Origin: Chthonomonas sp. UBA6659
GTDB taxonomy: Bacteria > Armatimonadota > Fimbriimonadia > Fimbriimonadales > Fimbriimonadaceae
Assembly (NCBI GenBank): GCA_002455425.1
Contig: DKKT01000017.1
Location: 1 to 63,222, forward strand
Length of the DNA: 63,222 bases
Direction of reading: 5' to 3'
The translations under genes and the position numbers were made by a program. This document shows positions 1-8,944 of this stretch, piece by piece (the first letter of the stretch is position 1; the number at the start of each line of letters is the position of its first letter). Below the pieces are notes generated by a model that was given only the letters and a program-made list of their open reading frames with translations, was not told where the DNA came from and searched no databases.

Positions 1-2579
1 TTGATATCGTCGTACGTGTAGTTCGTCGTGACGAGATTGATCGTATGACTGGTGATGTTGGAGGCGGCATCGTAGCCAAGGCTCTGCCAGATGATCGCTT
101 CGCCATCCTCCTCCATGTTGATGCTCGTCGGACGGGAGCGGTTGTCGTATCCGTAGACGACGTCCGTACCGTTGTGGAGGGTCTTACGGCTAAGGCGTGA
201 GTTGCGGTCGTAAAGGAACGACGTGATCTCGTTGAGGGGGTTCTTGAGCGAGGTCAACCGCCCGGCGTCGTCGTAGCTGTATTCGGTAACGTGGGTCGTC
301 TGCCGGATCATCTTGCTCCGCAGGCCGTCGACCCGGTACTCATATTCGATCTTGCCTTCGGGCGATTCGAACTTGGTCAGCTCGCTCGCCGCGTTGTAGA
401 ACCATTCGGTGGTCTCGCTGCCACGCACCATCGTCTTCGGACGATCCGCGTTGTCGTACGTGAAGCTCGTGTCCGTCGTCCCCGCAGGATAGTCGACAAG
501 GGTCAGGCGTCCGGCATCGTCGTAGTTATGGTCGACGGTGAAGAGACTGTTGTCGTAGATGTCAAGCTGCCCCGTAGGGAGGTAGCTCCACTTTTCGTCG
601 CTTTGGCCAGGATGAACTAGGTTAGTCACTTCACCCCGATTGTTGTAAGTGTAAACGCGCTCGACGTTGCGCCCGTTCTTGACCTTCCAGAGCCAGCCGT
701 TGGTGTTGTAGGTGTAATCTTCGATGTCGCCGCGGGCGTTCGTGAAGCGGGTCACGCGCCCCGCGTCGTCGTAGAGGTACGACCCCGTCTTGTTGCGCTC
801 ATCCGTGACGGTCAGAACATTGTCCTCATGATCGTAGGTGAGCTCGACGTCCGCTCCTCCCGGATGCACGAAGCGCAAGGGGCGCATCCAGTTGTCGTAT
901 TCAGTATGTGAGACCTGTCCGAGCGGCTCGGTCACGTGGGTCAGGCGCCCGAGGGTGTTGTACTGGTAGACCGATGTCGTATTGGCAAGCGGAGTCGACG
1001 AATGGGTGGTGTTCCCGTGGCTGTCGACCGTGAAGCTCCACGTCTTCGTGTTGGCGTCGACGACGGAGGTGAGGTTTCCGCTCGAATTGAAGGTGAACTC
1101 GGCTTGTTGACGCACGAGCGGGTCGAAAACACGCCACGGCTTGAGCCCGTTGTATTCGATCTCGGTCTCGTTCCCTAGAGGGTCAATGATCGAGACGACG
1201 TCGTGGTTCGCATTGTAGGTATAGGCCCACTCATGAGAAGTTCCCGTGTTGAGCGGCGTGCGCATCTTGACGAGGTTGCCATTGCTGTCGAAGGTGTAGC
1301 CCCAGATCTTGCCGCGCTGGTCGACGATCTTCGTGACTTGTCGATCGGTCGTGTAGTCTTGGAACTGGACGGTGTGGTTCGTCCCATCTTTCTTCGAGGC
1401 GAGAAGTCCGTTCGAGTACTGATGCTCTTGGGTTTGCCCGCCCGGCAACGTGATCGTCGTGAGGTTCGTCCCGTAGGAATAGGACGTCTCCTCGTTGAGC
1501 GGTGTCTTGGCGGTGAGGAGTTTGCCGTTCGAGTACGTGTACGTCCACGCTTTGCCGCGTAGGTCCGTCTCTTGGGTGATATCGCTCGACCCGTTGTAGT
1601 CGAAGTCGCGCTGAGGCGTGCTGCCGCCGATCGTGGGGTAGGTGATCTTGTCGAGATCGTTGCCGCCGGTATAGCTGATCGACCAGGACCGGCTCATCGG
1701 ATCGGTCAAGCCGGTGATGCGCCCGTTCGTGTAGGAGAAGGTCAGCACGCGGCCGCTGGGGCACGTGACCGAGGTCACCTTGTTGCTGGAGTTTCGGGCG
1801 ACCGTGACCTTGTTGCCGAAGCGGTCCTCGACTTCGATCAGCCATCCGTCAGGATTGAACCGGTACGTTTCGTTTCGCTTGTTCTTCAGAGTCCAGTTGC
1901 CGTTGGCACCCGCCCGCGTCAAGACCGAAAAGTAGCCGGCGGGGCGCGTGAAGGTCCATGTCGAACCTTGGTCGGCGGCGCGGGTGTAGGGCACCTCAAG
2001 CCCATCCTCATAGCGGATCGTCGCGAGGTCGTTGCCGTACGTGACCGAGACGTCGTAGGAGTGTGTCCACCCGACTCCGAGTTCGTGCGAGTAGGTGCTC
2101 AGACTGTTGTGGACGAGCGTGAATTCCACACCAGAGGCACCCCGCGACGGCCAATCGACCAGGGGATACGTGCTCATTCGGTTGCCGTTGAGCGTGTTCA
2201 CCATGCCACCGGCCCCTGCCGGCGCCCCCGACTCTCCCGGTGCTCCGCTGCCACCACCCTCAGATCCGCCTTGGCTCTGAAGCAGGAGCGATGCCATCGT
2301 CTCGTCAGCGTAGATCCGGCCCTGCTCGACTCGGTTCAGCACATGCAGGTCTCGCAGGGCCCGTGGCCACAGCCCGCCGCGGGACGCCCGATCATAGCCG
2401 GGAGCGTCTTTGGCCGGGGCAACCGCAATCGGACGATTTTGCCAATGGCGCATCCATGAGGCGGTGACGCCGCTCGCGGATTCGATGAGAGCCGTGATGC
2501 CCGAAGAAGTCGCGCTGACCGCCATAAGGGCCGTCAATGCCAGGCAAACAAGCCTGAATTGCGGGGTGCGATTGTTCAC
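1..2579 (-). CDS. Secreted RHS/YD-repeat protein, C-terminus beyond window
   Basis: The frame is open for 859 codons from a GTG start at 2579 and runs off the left edge, so the C-terminal (usually variable or toxic) part is not visible. A GGAGAG ribosome site precedes the GTG. Residues 1-30 form a signal peptide, and residues 103-125 are a Gly/Ser/Ala-rich linker. A conserved entry segment (NGNRMSTYPLVDW, about 131-143) comes next, followed by many YD repeats such as YDDAGRLT, YNTLGRLTHV and YDNRSRP. RHS proteins form a beta-cage shell that often encloses a secreted toxin or adhesive domain. The shell assignment follows from the family; the payload is unknown. The ORF is preceded by an AT-rich region with inverted repeats. 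Confidence 0.9.
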   Translation of the reverse strand, partial: MNNRTPQFRLVCLALTALMAVSATSSGITALIESASGVTASWMRHWQNRPIAVAPAKDAPGYDRASRGGLWPRALRDLHVLNRVEQGRIYADETMASLLLQSQGGSEGGGSGAPGESGAPAGAGGMVNTLNGNRMSTYPLVDWPSRGASGVEFTLVHNSLSTYSHELGVGWTHSYDVSVTYGNDLATIRYEDGLEVPYTRAADQGSTWTFTRPAGYFSVLTRAGANGNWTLKNKRNETYRFNPDGWLIEVEDRFGNKVTVARNSSNKVTSVTCPSGRVLTFSYTNGRITGLTDPMSRSWSISYTGGNDLDKITYPTIGGSTPQRDFDYNGSSDITQETDLRGKAWTYTYSNGKLLTAKTPLNEETSYSYGTNLTTITLPGGQTQEHQYSNGLLASKKDGTNHTVQFQDYTTDRQVTKIVDQRGKIWGYTFDSNGNLVKMRTPLNTGTSHEWAYTYNANHDVVSIIDPLGNETEIEYNGLKPWRVFDPLVRQQAEFTFNSSGNLTSVVDANTKTWSFTVDSHGNTTHSSTPLANTTSVYQYNTLGRLTHVTEPLGQVSHTEYDNWMRPLRFVHPGGADVELTYDHEDNVLTVTDERNKTGSYLYDDAGRVTRFTNARGDIEDYTYNTNGWLWKVKNGRNVERVYTYNNRGEVTNLVHPGQSDEKWSYLPTGQLDIYDNSLFTVDHNYDDAGRLTLVDYPAGTTDTSFTYDNADRPKTMVRGSETTEWFYNAASELTKFESPEGKIEYEYRVDGLRSKMIRQTTHVTEYSYDDAGRLTSLKNPLNEITSFLYDRNSRLSRKTLHNGTDVVYGYDNRSRPTSINMEEDGEAIIWQSLGYDAASNITSHTINLVTTNYTYDDI

Positions 2580-2623
2580 AGTTCTCTCCGTGCGATGGTG
2601 CTCTGATGAGCGCATCGCGTGTG

Positions 2624-2657
2624 AATCAGCATTTGCTGATTTTTACAATACAGTAAA
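2624..2657 (-). promoter_or_regulatory. AT-rich promoter/operator candidate with two inverted repeats upstream of the RHS gene
   Basis: Two inverted repeats lie side by side between csaA and the RHS start. AATCAGCA-TT-TGCTGATT (2624-2641) is a perfect 8+2+8 palindrome, and TTTAC-N6-GTAAA spans 2642-2657. The segment is clearly richer in A+T than its surroundings. On the minus strand TTGGCC and TATTGT lie about 17 bases apart and could be a weak -35/-10 pair. A repressor or activator site is an inference from symmetry and position. Confidence 0.4.
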
Positions 2658-2716
2658 TGTTGCAGGCGGCCAATAGCGATTCTTGCGAAAGTGTCACCAA
2701 TATGTCCCCTGTGTCT

Positions 2717-3046
2717 TCAGAAGAGGCGCGAGCCGTCGGGGACGGCCCGCTCAGGGACGGCGAGAACCACGGCCCCCTCGGCATCGGCGAAGCCGCAGAC
2801 GAGGACCTCCGATTCGAAGCCGGCGATGCGCCGGGGCGGGAAGTTCAGAACGGCCAAGACCTGACGCCCGACCAGCTCCTCGGGCGTGTAATGGACCGTG
2901 ATCTGAGCGCTCGATTGGCGTACACCGGCCTCTCCGAAGTCGACCCAAAGCTTGTAGGCGGGCTTCCTCGCCTCAGGAAACGCCTCGGCCCGAACGATCG
3001 TGCCGGCCCGGAGTTCGACCCGCTCGAAGTCTGCCCATTCGATCAT
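2717..3046 (-). CDS. csaA: CsaA-like tRNA-binding-domain chaperone
   Basis: The 109-residue protein consists only of a tRNA-binding (EMAP/CsaA-type OB) fold. It begins MIEWADFERVELRAGTI and contains the family-typical stretches KLWVDFGE, SSAQITVHYTPEEL, GRQVLAVLNFPPRRIAG and VLVCGFAD. CsaA proteins are cytoplasmic dimers of this length that bind tRNA and show export-related chaperone activity. The ATG overlaps the TGA of the upstream beta-helix gene by 4 bases, so it is probably translationally coupled to it. It is the last gene of a long minus-strand string. Confidence 0.85.
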   Translation of the reverse strand: MIEWADFERVELRAGTIVRAEAFPEARKPAYKLWVDFGEAGVRQSSAQITVHYTPEELVGRQVLAVLNFPPRRIAGFESEVLVCGFADAEGAVVLAVPERAVPDGSRLF

Positions 3047-5445
3047 TTCTTTCGGATGTTGACCTTCAGGGTCGAGTAGCCATCGATCTCGAAGTGCTCG
3101 ACGCGCAGGGTGTGTTTTCCCGACAGTTTGACTTCACGGGTGTACAGGGTCGGCCCTTGGTACTTCCATGCGTCGGTGATGAGGGGTTTGCCATCGAGCC
3201 AGACGCGGGCACCGTCGTCGGTCGTGACCTCGATGACGTAGACGCCGGGCTCGACCTCGAACGTTCCCTCGGCGAGGGTCGCGTAGCGGTCCGGGTTCAC
3301 TCCAGGCACGTTCCCGGGAAAGTCGAGCCGGTTCGTCTTCTCGCTCTTGACGGGGGACCCGGCGAGGAGCGTGGCGAACGCCTCGGGCTTCGTCCGCGGG
3401 TCCGTGTCGGCGTTCCAGTGGAACCACTTCACATCCCAGGCGATCGGGAGGAAGAACTTGGAGTAGCTGAATCGAACGGGCCGACCGGCAGGGGTCGCGA
3501 TGCCGCGAACGTCGACCGTGCGACCTCCGCGGTACTCGAGGACCAGGCTGATGTTTCCGCCACTGGTGATCCGAGCCTCGAGGGTTCCCGGCACCAAGAC
3601 GGTGCCGCTCTCGCTGCCGACGATCTCGAGGCCTTTGGCTTGGATGATCTTCGCGGAACCACGCGGACCGAGAATCTCAAAGGTTTGGACCGTGCGAGCG
3701 CTCTCGGGAATCCGACCGGCCTCTTCGACCGAGAGGACGCGCTCGCCTCGGGGCCAGATCTTCGGGGACTGAAAGTCGTAGGGACCCCATTCATCGACGA
3801 GGATGTAGCGTCGGCCGCGGAGGGTCTCCGGGCGAAGGAACGGGTCCATCCCCCCCTTCATCGGGGCGACGAAGTAGGGTGCGGTCTTCGCGAACATCTC
3901 CTCATCGGGGGTGAGACGCCGCCCGACGACCGCGATCGCGCGGGGATCGGCAAACGGCTTCCAACCGAGGTTCGCATAGCGCGCTCGGTATTCTTCGGTC
4001 GTGCCGTCCTCGGAAGCGATCGGGCCACCGCCACGGCCGACGTGCATCCGCATTTTCGGCGCCGAGCGCCCCGCCCACCGGTTTCTGGCCCAAGTCACGC
4101 CGGGCACGCCGAGCGGCACTTCGACTCCCCCAAAGCGGTTTCCAGAGATCAACGTGTCGGTTTGAGTCCCGTCGAAGCGAATCTCCGTCGCGGCGGCATC
4201 GACTCGGTTGTCCTCGATCTTGACGTCGAAACCGGTACCGAGATGGATCGCGGTGTCCGTCAGGCGCTGAAAGACGTTGTCGCGAACGACGGTGCCTCGG
4301 TTTCGCGTATCGCGGAACTTCGGATAGCCCCAGTTCGGATCCGGAGAATTGGCGTTCTGCCAGAGGTACACCCCGACGGTGTCGTCGCGGAACCAGTTCC
4401 CTTCGATTGTGTTGTTCTGGCCGTGCTCGATCGCGATCGACTCTCCGTTGAATCCGAACACGTTGGCGATGATCGGCGTGTCGAAGCTGTAGCCGCCCCA
4501 GACGCCGTGCCAATTGTCGACGAGGAGGTTGTAGATGAATTGGTTGCGACTGAAAGTGGCCTCGATCGCGTTCGCGGGCGAGTGGCTCAAATCGTTCGCA
4601 TAGAGGAGGTTGTCGTTGCAGCCGCCCTTGCCGGTGTCCATCGTCGTCTGGCCCGCCCAGAGGAAGAAGCCGTCGCCGCCGTGGGTGGCCGAGTTGTAGG
4701 CAAACACATTCCGGTTCGATTGCTCGTAGATGAGGATGCCGGTCGAGTCCTGGCCTCGGTTGTAGACGCCGTGAGAGTAACCTCGAACGCACCAGTCGAT
4801 CTTGTTGTGCATGATCCGGTTGTCACTGCTCAGGTACAGACCGAGGCCCACGGCGGAGAGGAAGGAGAAGTCGTTGTTCCAGGCCAAGCCTCGGTTCGAC
4901 TCCATGATCATGAGGCCGCACTGCCCCCCACGGATCGTCGTGCCCCGGACCTCAAAGCCGTCGCACTTGCGGAGGTAGATCCCTGCCCCGTAGCGGAGCC
5001 ACTCGTCCCTTTCGTTGCGGTGGTAGCTCATCCAGTCCGCGCCGTCCTCGCGGTCGAAACCGGAGAGCAGCCGCTGTTTCCAGTTGTACGAGAAGTCGGA
5101 GTCGATGATCTTGAGCCCAGGACTGTTCCGGGCGACAAGGCCGAGCTTGTACCCACGGACCCGCAGATTCCGGATCGTGATGTTCTTGCCTTCGACGAGA
5201 ATCCCGGTGCCTCGACGCTGATCGGGGTCGACGGTCGGGGCCGTCCCTTCGAGGGTCACGCCCTTGAAGTCGAGGATCAGGTTGTTGCCTCGGATCGTGA
5301 TCGCGCCTTTGCGGCCCGATTCCTCACGCGAGCCGATCCGATAGGTTCCGGGTCGGACGCGAACCGACCGGTTGATGACGAGGCCCGACTTGAGCGAAAT
5401 CGCCGGAGGCGCGAGAACGGTGGCGGCGAGTGCGAGGCCGATCAT
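3043..5445 (-). CDS. Secreted parallel beta-helix protein with C-terminal PA14-like domain
   Basis: 800 residues. A short hydrophobic N-terminus (MIGLALAATVLAPPAIS) looks like a signal peptide. Residues about 30-460 are NosD/pectate-lyase-type right-handed beta-helix rungs, seen as recurring GNN, DNR and NxF turns and I/V-rich strands (ITIRGNNLILDFKGV, NRIMHNKIDW, NTIEGNWFRDD). The last ~110 residues resemble a PA14 carbohydrate-binding module (VYVIEVTTDDGARVWLDG, HTLRVEHFEIDGYSTLKV). This suggests an extracytoplasmic polysaccharide-binding or -cleaving protein; no catalytic residues could be assigned. It overlaps csaA by 4 bases and lies 15 bases after the preceding gene. Confidence 0.85.
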   Translation of the reverse strand: MIGLALAATVLAPPAISLKSGLVINRSVRVRPGTYRIGSREESGRKGAITIRGNNLILDFKGVTLEGTAPTVDPDQRRGTGILVEGKNITIRNLRVRGYKLGLVARNSPGLKIIDSDFSYNWKQRLLSGFDREDGADWMSYHRNERDEWLRYGAGIYLRKCDGFEVRGTTIRGGQCGLMIMESNRGLAWNNDFSFLSAVGLGLYLSSDNRIMHNKIDWCVRGYSHGVYNRGQDSTGILIYEQSNRNVFAYNSATHGGDGFFLWAGQTTMDTGKGGCNDNLLYANDLSHSPANAIEATFSRNQFIYNLLVDNWHGVWGGYSFDTPIIANVFGFNGESIAIEHGQNNTIEGNWFRDDTVGVYLWQNANSPDPNWGYPKFRDTRNRGTVVRDNVFQRLTDTAIHLGTGFDVKIEDNRVDAAATEIRFDGTQTDTLISGNRFGGVEVPLGVPGVTWARNRWAGRSAPKMRMHVGRGGGPIASEDGTTEEYRARYANLGWKPFADPRAIAVVGRRLTPDEEMFAKTAPYFVAPMKGGMDPFLRPETLRGRRYILVDEWGPYDFQSPKIWPRGERVLSVEEAGRIPESARTVQTFEILGPRGSAKIIQAKGLEIVGSESGTVLVPGTLEARITSGGNISLVLEYRGGRTVDVRGIATPAGRPVRFSYSKFFLPIAWDVKWFHWNADTDPRTKPEAFATLLAGSPVKSEKTNRLDFPGNVPGVNPDRYATLAEGTFEVEPGVYVIEVTTDDGARVWLDGKPLITDAWKYQGPTLYTREVKLSGKHTLRVEHFEIDGYSTLKVNIRKK

Positions 5446-5460
5446 GTCCTGAGCTTACAC

Positions 5461-6777
5461 TCAGTGCTTGATCCAGCGCGCTGATCCGTCTGCGTACGCG
5501 ACGGCCCGTCCTCCAGGTCCCTCGATGTAGCCGATGGGCGTCTTCGAAGGGTCGGTGATGTCGGCCATCGAACCTTGGAACGTGTACACGAATCGGGAGA
5601 GAGCGTCGTTGTTCTTGAGGTACGGCGAGACTTGCTCGACGAACCTGTCATGGTCAGGAAACCGGTCATCGTGGTCAACCTGAAACATCTGCACTGCGGT
5701 CGCTATCTGCTTGGCATCGCTGAGGAGAGCAATACGTTCCTCAGCTGCCAGAAGGCCCTCCAGTTCGCTGGCCGTGAGTTTCATGATCGGTCGCACCAAT
5801 CCGACACCTTCGGAAACATACGCGATGGCGCTCAGATCAGGCGCTGGGTGGAATTGAGTCCGGTCGATCTCCGCGGCAACCAGCGCCGTGGCGTGTTCCT
5901 TCGGTTCGACCGCGGCGAGGTGTCCAGCGACGACATCGACGCGGCCGCGTTCCCTGCCCCCACCCGCCACTGAAAACAACGATCGCAACCCCGCCGCTGC
6001 CAAAGGATCGGGAACCGTGAGGATGTCGCTCGCATCGTATCTGCGCGTCGCAAAAGAAGTCACATCGAAAAAGACCTTCTCGCGGCCTGTATCGTTGGTC
6101 GTGACCAGCGCGATGGAGCGCCCGTCCCGGCTCCATTGGAAGACGAGACCGTGCGCAGGCATTGCCGGGCTGAGGCCACCCGTGGCGCCGACCGTGTGGA
6201 GGTTCGAGAACGGTGCGTCAGTCGACTCACCACCACCTTGAATCATCACGACGGCGATCGGGATCGTCGGGGAGGCCTCCACATCCAGGAAGTCGATTCG
6301 ACGCGACTTCCACTCAAACAGGGTGCTCAGGCGCCTCGACCCGACGGAGTAGCGGAGGAGTTGCGCACCTGTTCCCTCTTGCTCAGGTTCGACCGTAATC
6401 AACAGCGCATCAGAGTCCGCGAGGAAGCACATTTCGAGTCTAGGGTGCGTCAACGGGAGTCGCTTGACTTCCGACGACTGTTGCGTTCTTGCACTCCAGA
6501 TCGAGATGACGGTCGAGGTTTTGACCGACGACGGGTCGTCGAGCAGCTTACGGATCGTCGATTCGTTGAGAATCGTTTCTTTGCGTATGATGGCTAGATG
6601 CATGCCGTTCGGCGACCAAAGCATCTGCTGAACTCCACTGGGAGCGACCGCGACCGGCGGGAGTAATGCGTACGCTTGCCCTCTGCTGACGACCACCGAT
6701 TTGACATCCTGTAGGCCCTGCGCGTGACTTGCACCGAGCGCGACGAGGACTGCAATCCCGCTGTAAAGCCTTGTCAT
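5461..6777 (-). CDS. Exported propeller-like protein with pseudopilin-type tail, function unknown
   Basis: The ATG at 6777 is chosen because GGAGG lies about 8 bases upstream and a signal peptide (MTRLYSGIAVLVALGASHAQG) follows. That gives 438 residues and a 41-base gap from the CPBP gene. The middle has TolB/WD-like strands (LWSPNGMHLAII, VFQWSRDGRSIALVT), suggesting a beta-propeller. The final ~110 residues resemble the globular tail of type II secretion-like prepilins: a helix with AVQMFQVDHDDRFPD and the closing AYADGSARWI. No prepilin N-terminus is present. Function is not assigned. The gene sits mid-operon between a CPBP protease and the beta-helix protein. Confidence 0.75.
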   Translation of the reverse strand: MTRLYSGIAVLVALGASHAQGLQDVKSVVVSRGQAYALLPPVAVAPSGVQQMLWSPNGMHLAIIRKETILNESTIRKLLDDPSSVKTSTVISIWSARTQQSSEVKRLPLTHPRLEMCFLADSDALLITVEPEQEGTGAQLLRYSVGSRRLSTLFEWKSRRIDFLDVEASPTIPIAVVMIQGGGESTDAPFSNLHTVGATGGLSPAMPAHGLVFQWSRDGRSIALVTTNDTGREKVFFDVTSFATRRYDASDILTVPDPLAAAGLRSLFSVAGGGRERGRVDVVAGHLAAVEPKEHATALVAAEIDRTQFHPAPDLSAIAYVSEGVGLVRPIMKLTASELEGLLAAEERIALLSDAKQIATAVQMFQVDHDDRFPDHDRFVEQVSPYLKNNDALSRFVYTFQGSMADITDPSKTPIGYIEGPGGRAVAYADGSARWIKH

Positions 6778-6818
6778 GGCGTTGCCTCCGATCGATGGAC
6801 CCAATGTTAGCCATCCGC

Positions 6819-8216
6819 TCAAAGGAGAAGCAAGCTTGCCCCGACCAGAAGGCCGTTATGGATGGCATGGAGCACCATCGCTGGAATCAGAGACCGGGTC
6901 TGGTACGTCACGATCGCGCAAACCGCTCCGATCCCCATCAGGGGCGGCCAGCCGGCAATCCCCTGCGGATGGATCGAGGCAAACAGGAACGAACTGATCA
7001 GAATGCCGAGCACGACACTGCCGACCAAGCGCGAAACCGCCGGAAAGAGAATGCCGCGAAACGCCGTCTCCTCGAGGAGAGGGGCCATGATCGCCGCGGC
7101 CATAAAGAGCATCGCGATTTGCCACGCGCCGGCGTTGGGCAGCATGTCACTGATCGGGTGCGTCGGCTCGGGCAGAAATCGCGTGAGGGCCTGGGTCGCG
7201 AACGAGAGGAGCAGCACGACCGGGACGGTCGCGATCCAGCCGAGCACCCCCCACCCGATCAGTTTGCCCACCTGGTGGGTGTCCCCGACCACCTGTCGGA
7301 AGCTCGTCGCCCGCCCGAAGAGCCGAGTCCGCAGGCTCGCGATAAACACCACCGCGACCGCGAGGCTCGACGCAACGCCTTGCGTCGCGTCGTCGGCGAG
7401 GTCGGACAGTGCGATGGCCGCGTATGAACCGACAAATACGAAGATGAGTACGAAGAGGACCATGCGGGCCGCGCCGCGGTCCCCGTCCAGCGGCGTGAGG
7501 CACGGCATCGGAAAGCCTTTCGGCATCAGCTTCTTCTGGCTCAAGGCGATCCCGTAAACCAGCCACAGGATAAGCCCCAAACATGCGATCAGCAGGACCG
7601 CGCCGATGAGGCCGGCGATGCCCCACCAAGTCCCGATCGGGAGTAGCCGTTTGCGTGCCCCTTCGTCGCCGGCCCGCTCCAGGGCATGAACTTTTGCCAG
7701 CGTGGTGATGAAGCCGTGGTCGTCGAGATCGGCCGAGTGCTTCCGAGCCTCGGCGATCGTTGGCGAAGCGTCGAGATAGATCGCCGCGAAGGCCCGATCG
7801 CCGACTTCTTCGGAGTCGGTCAGAACTTCGAGGTGTTCGACCGGCTTGCCCACCTCGTAGCGTGCCGCCGCGTAGAGGCGGGCCGCTTCCGGGCTTTCTT
7901 GGGTCGAGGGCTTCAGTTCGTCGGCGATCTTTTCGATTTCGCGATTCGAGTCGCTCTGCCCCATCGCCGGGACGATCGTCTTGATCGCCACCCAGTACGC
8001 GAGTCCGGAGGCCTCCTTCGAGAATCGTGGAGGCGCTGGGCCGTCGTCGCCCTTCGCCTCCCTGGTGCCGCCGCCGATCACGCCGAAGTAGCTCAGGAGG
8101 GAGAGCGCGATCAACCCCGCGAACAGCAACCCGAGAATCACCCACGTCCACGCCTGGCGCCGTTCGACGTCCGGAGGCGAAAAAGGCGGCGGCGCGATCC
8201 AGGGCAACGGGTTCAT
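6819..8216 (-). CDS. CPBP-family intramembrane metalloprotease
   Basis: 465 residues with one N-terminal membrane segment (about 22-47), a soluble TPR-like or helical stretch to about 190, then several membrane helices. The CPBP/Abi signature is visible near residues 378-386 (EETAFRG), followed by helices with FASIHP and a late His (MVLHAIHNG) as expected for the glutamate/histidine active site. CPBP members include CAAX-type prenyl proteases and bacterial immunity or maturation proteases; the substrate here is unknown. Its ATG overlaps the stop of the upstream gene (ATGA). Confidence 0.88.
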   Translation of the reverse strand: MNPLPWIAPPPFSPPDVERRQAWTWVILGLLFAGLIALSLLSYFGVIGGGTREAKGDDGPAPPRFSKEASGLAYWVAIKTIVPAMGQSDSNREIEKIADELKPSTQESPEAARLYAAARYEVGKPVEHLEVLTDSEEVGDRAFAAIYLDASPTIAEARKHSADLDDHGFITTLAKVHALERAGDEGARKRLLPIGTWWGIAGLIGAVLLIACLGLILWLVYGIALSQKKLMPKGFPMPCLTPLDGDRGAARMVLFVLIFVFVGSYAAIALSDLADDATQGVASSLAVAVVFIASLRTRLFGRATSFRQVVGDTHQVGKLIGWGVLGWIATVPVVLLLSFATQALTRFLPEPTHPISDMLPNAGAWQIAMLFMAAAIMAPLLEETAFRGILFPAVSRLVGSVVLGILISSFLFASIHPQGIAGWPPLMGIGAVCAIVTYQTRSLIPAMVLHAIHNGLLVGASLLLL

Positions 8217-8935
8217 TGCCCGGAGGTCTCGGATCCGGGCGATTTCTCCGGCTCTCCTGAGGTTTCCATTCCGCCTTCCGATCCGCCCGTCGTGGGGCCG
8301 CTGGGCAGGCTGGACGGCCGCCCCTTGCTATCGAAGCTCCAGTCCATCCTTCCCTCGACCGTGATGCGAAACCAGTCGCGCCGCTCGCCCATGATGATCC
8401 GGGGCGCGTTCGTTCTCGAACGTGGGACATAGACTTCGTGAGCGTTCTTCGACGGCTCCTCGATCTCGAACAGAATCACGGTGGAATAGGGGTCTTTGAT
8501 GTCGGACAGCTTCTTCTCCGAGAGTTCCTGGTTGAAGGCGATGCCGGTCATCTCCTTATCACTGACCTTGCAGCCCCAGTCCCCGTCGAGTGGAAACTTC
8601 TTGATCTCGAAGCCTTTTGGCACATCCTGGCTCTGCTCGGTCCCGAGCTTGACCTTGGCGTAGTACGGCTTGACGTCGTCTTGCCACGTCTCCGCCTTTG
8701 GAAGCTTGCCATCGTGGTCCTTGGCGTAGTCCAGGAGCGCCGCCCGAAGTTCCTCGAAGCCGACGGCACACTGGGCGGTCGGGATGAAGGTGTTCTTCAC
8801 CAGATTCATGCTCCAGAAGTACATGCCGACCCCGGCCGCAATCAGTCCGATACACATGACCGCGATGATCACGAGGATGACGATCAGCACCTTGTTTCCG
8901 CTGTTGCGCGGGGGAGCATAGCCGGGAGCGCTCAT
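8213..8935 (-). CDS. Single-pass membrane protein with pseudopilin-like motif
   Basis: 240 residues. A short Pro/Gly-rich cytoplasmic N-terminus is followed by one strong membrane helix (about 15-40, rich in I/V/L). The extracytoplasmic part begins with EELRAALLDYAKDHDGKLPKAETW, which matches the YAxDxDgxlP element common after the helix of type II secretion-like prepilins. The C-terminal 45 residues are Ser/Gly/Pro-rich and probably disordered. No peptidase cleavage motif is seen at the N-terminus, so it is probably not a processed pilin. It is flanked by xdhC (9-base gap) and the CPBP gene (4-base overlap). Confidence 0.75.
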   Translation of the reverse strand: MSAPGYAPPRNSGNKVLIVILVIIAVMCIGLIAAGVGMYFWSMNLVKNTFIPTAQCAVGFEELRAALLDYAKDHDGKLPKAETWQDDVKPYYAKVKLGTEQSQDVPKGFEIKKFPLDGDWGCKVSDKEMTGIAFNQELSEKKLSDIKDPYSTVILFEIEEPSKNAHEVYVPRSRTNAPRIIMGERRDWFRITVEGRMDWSFDSKGRPSSLPSGPTTGGSEGGMETSGEPEKSPGSETSGQ

Positions 8936-8944
8936 TGCCGTAGT

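Noticed and set aside
3094..5484. Long antisense open frame (796 codons) opposite the beta-helix gene
   Set aside because: Composition is Arg/Asp/Val-rich with no domain, and the opposite strand encodes an unmistakable beta-helix protein with ATGA coupling. High GC creates such shadows.
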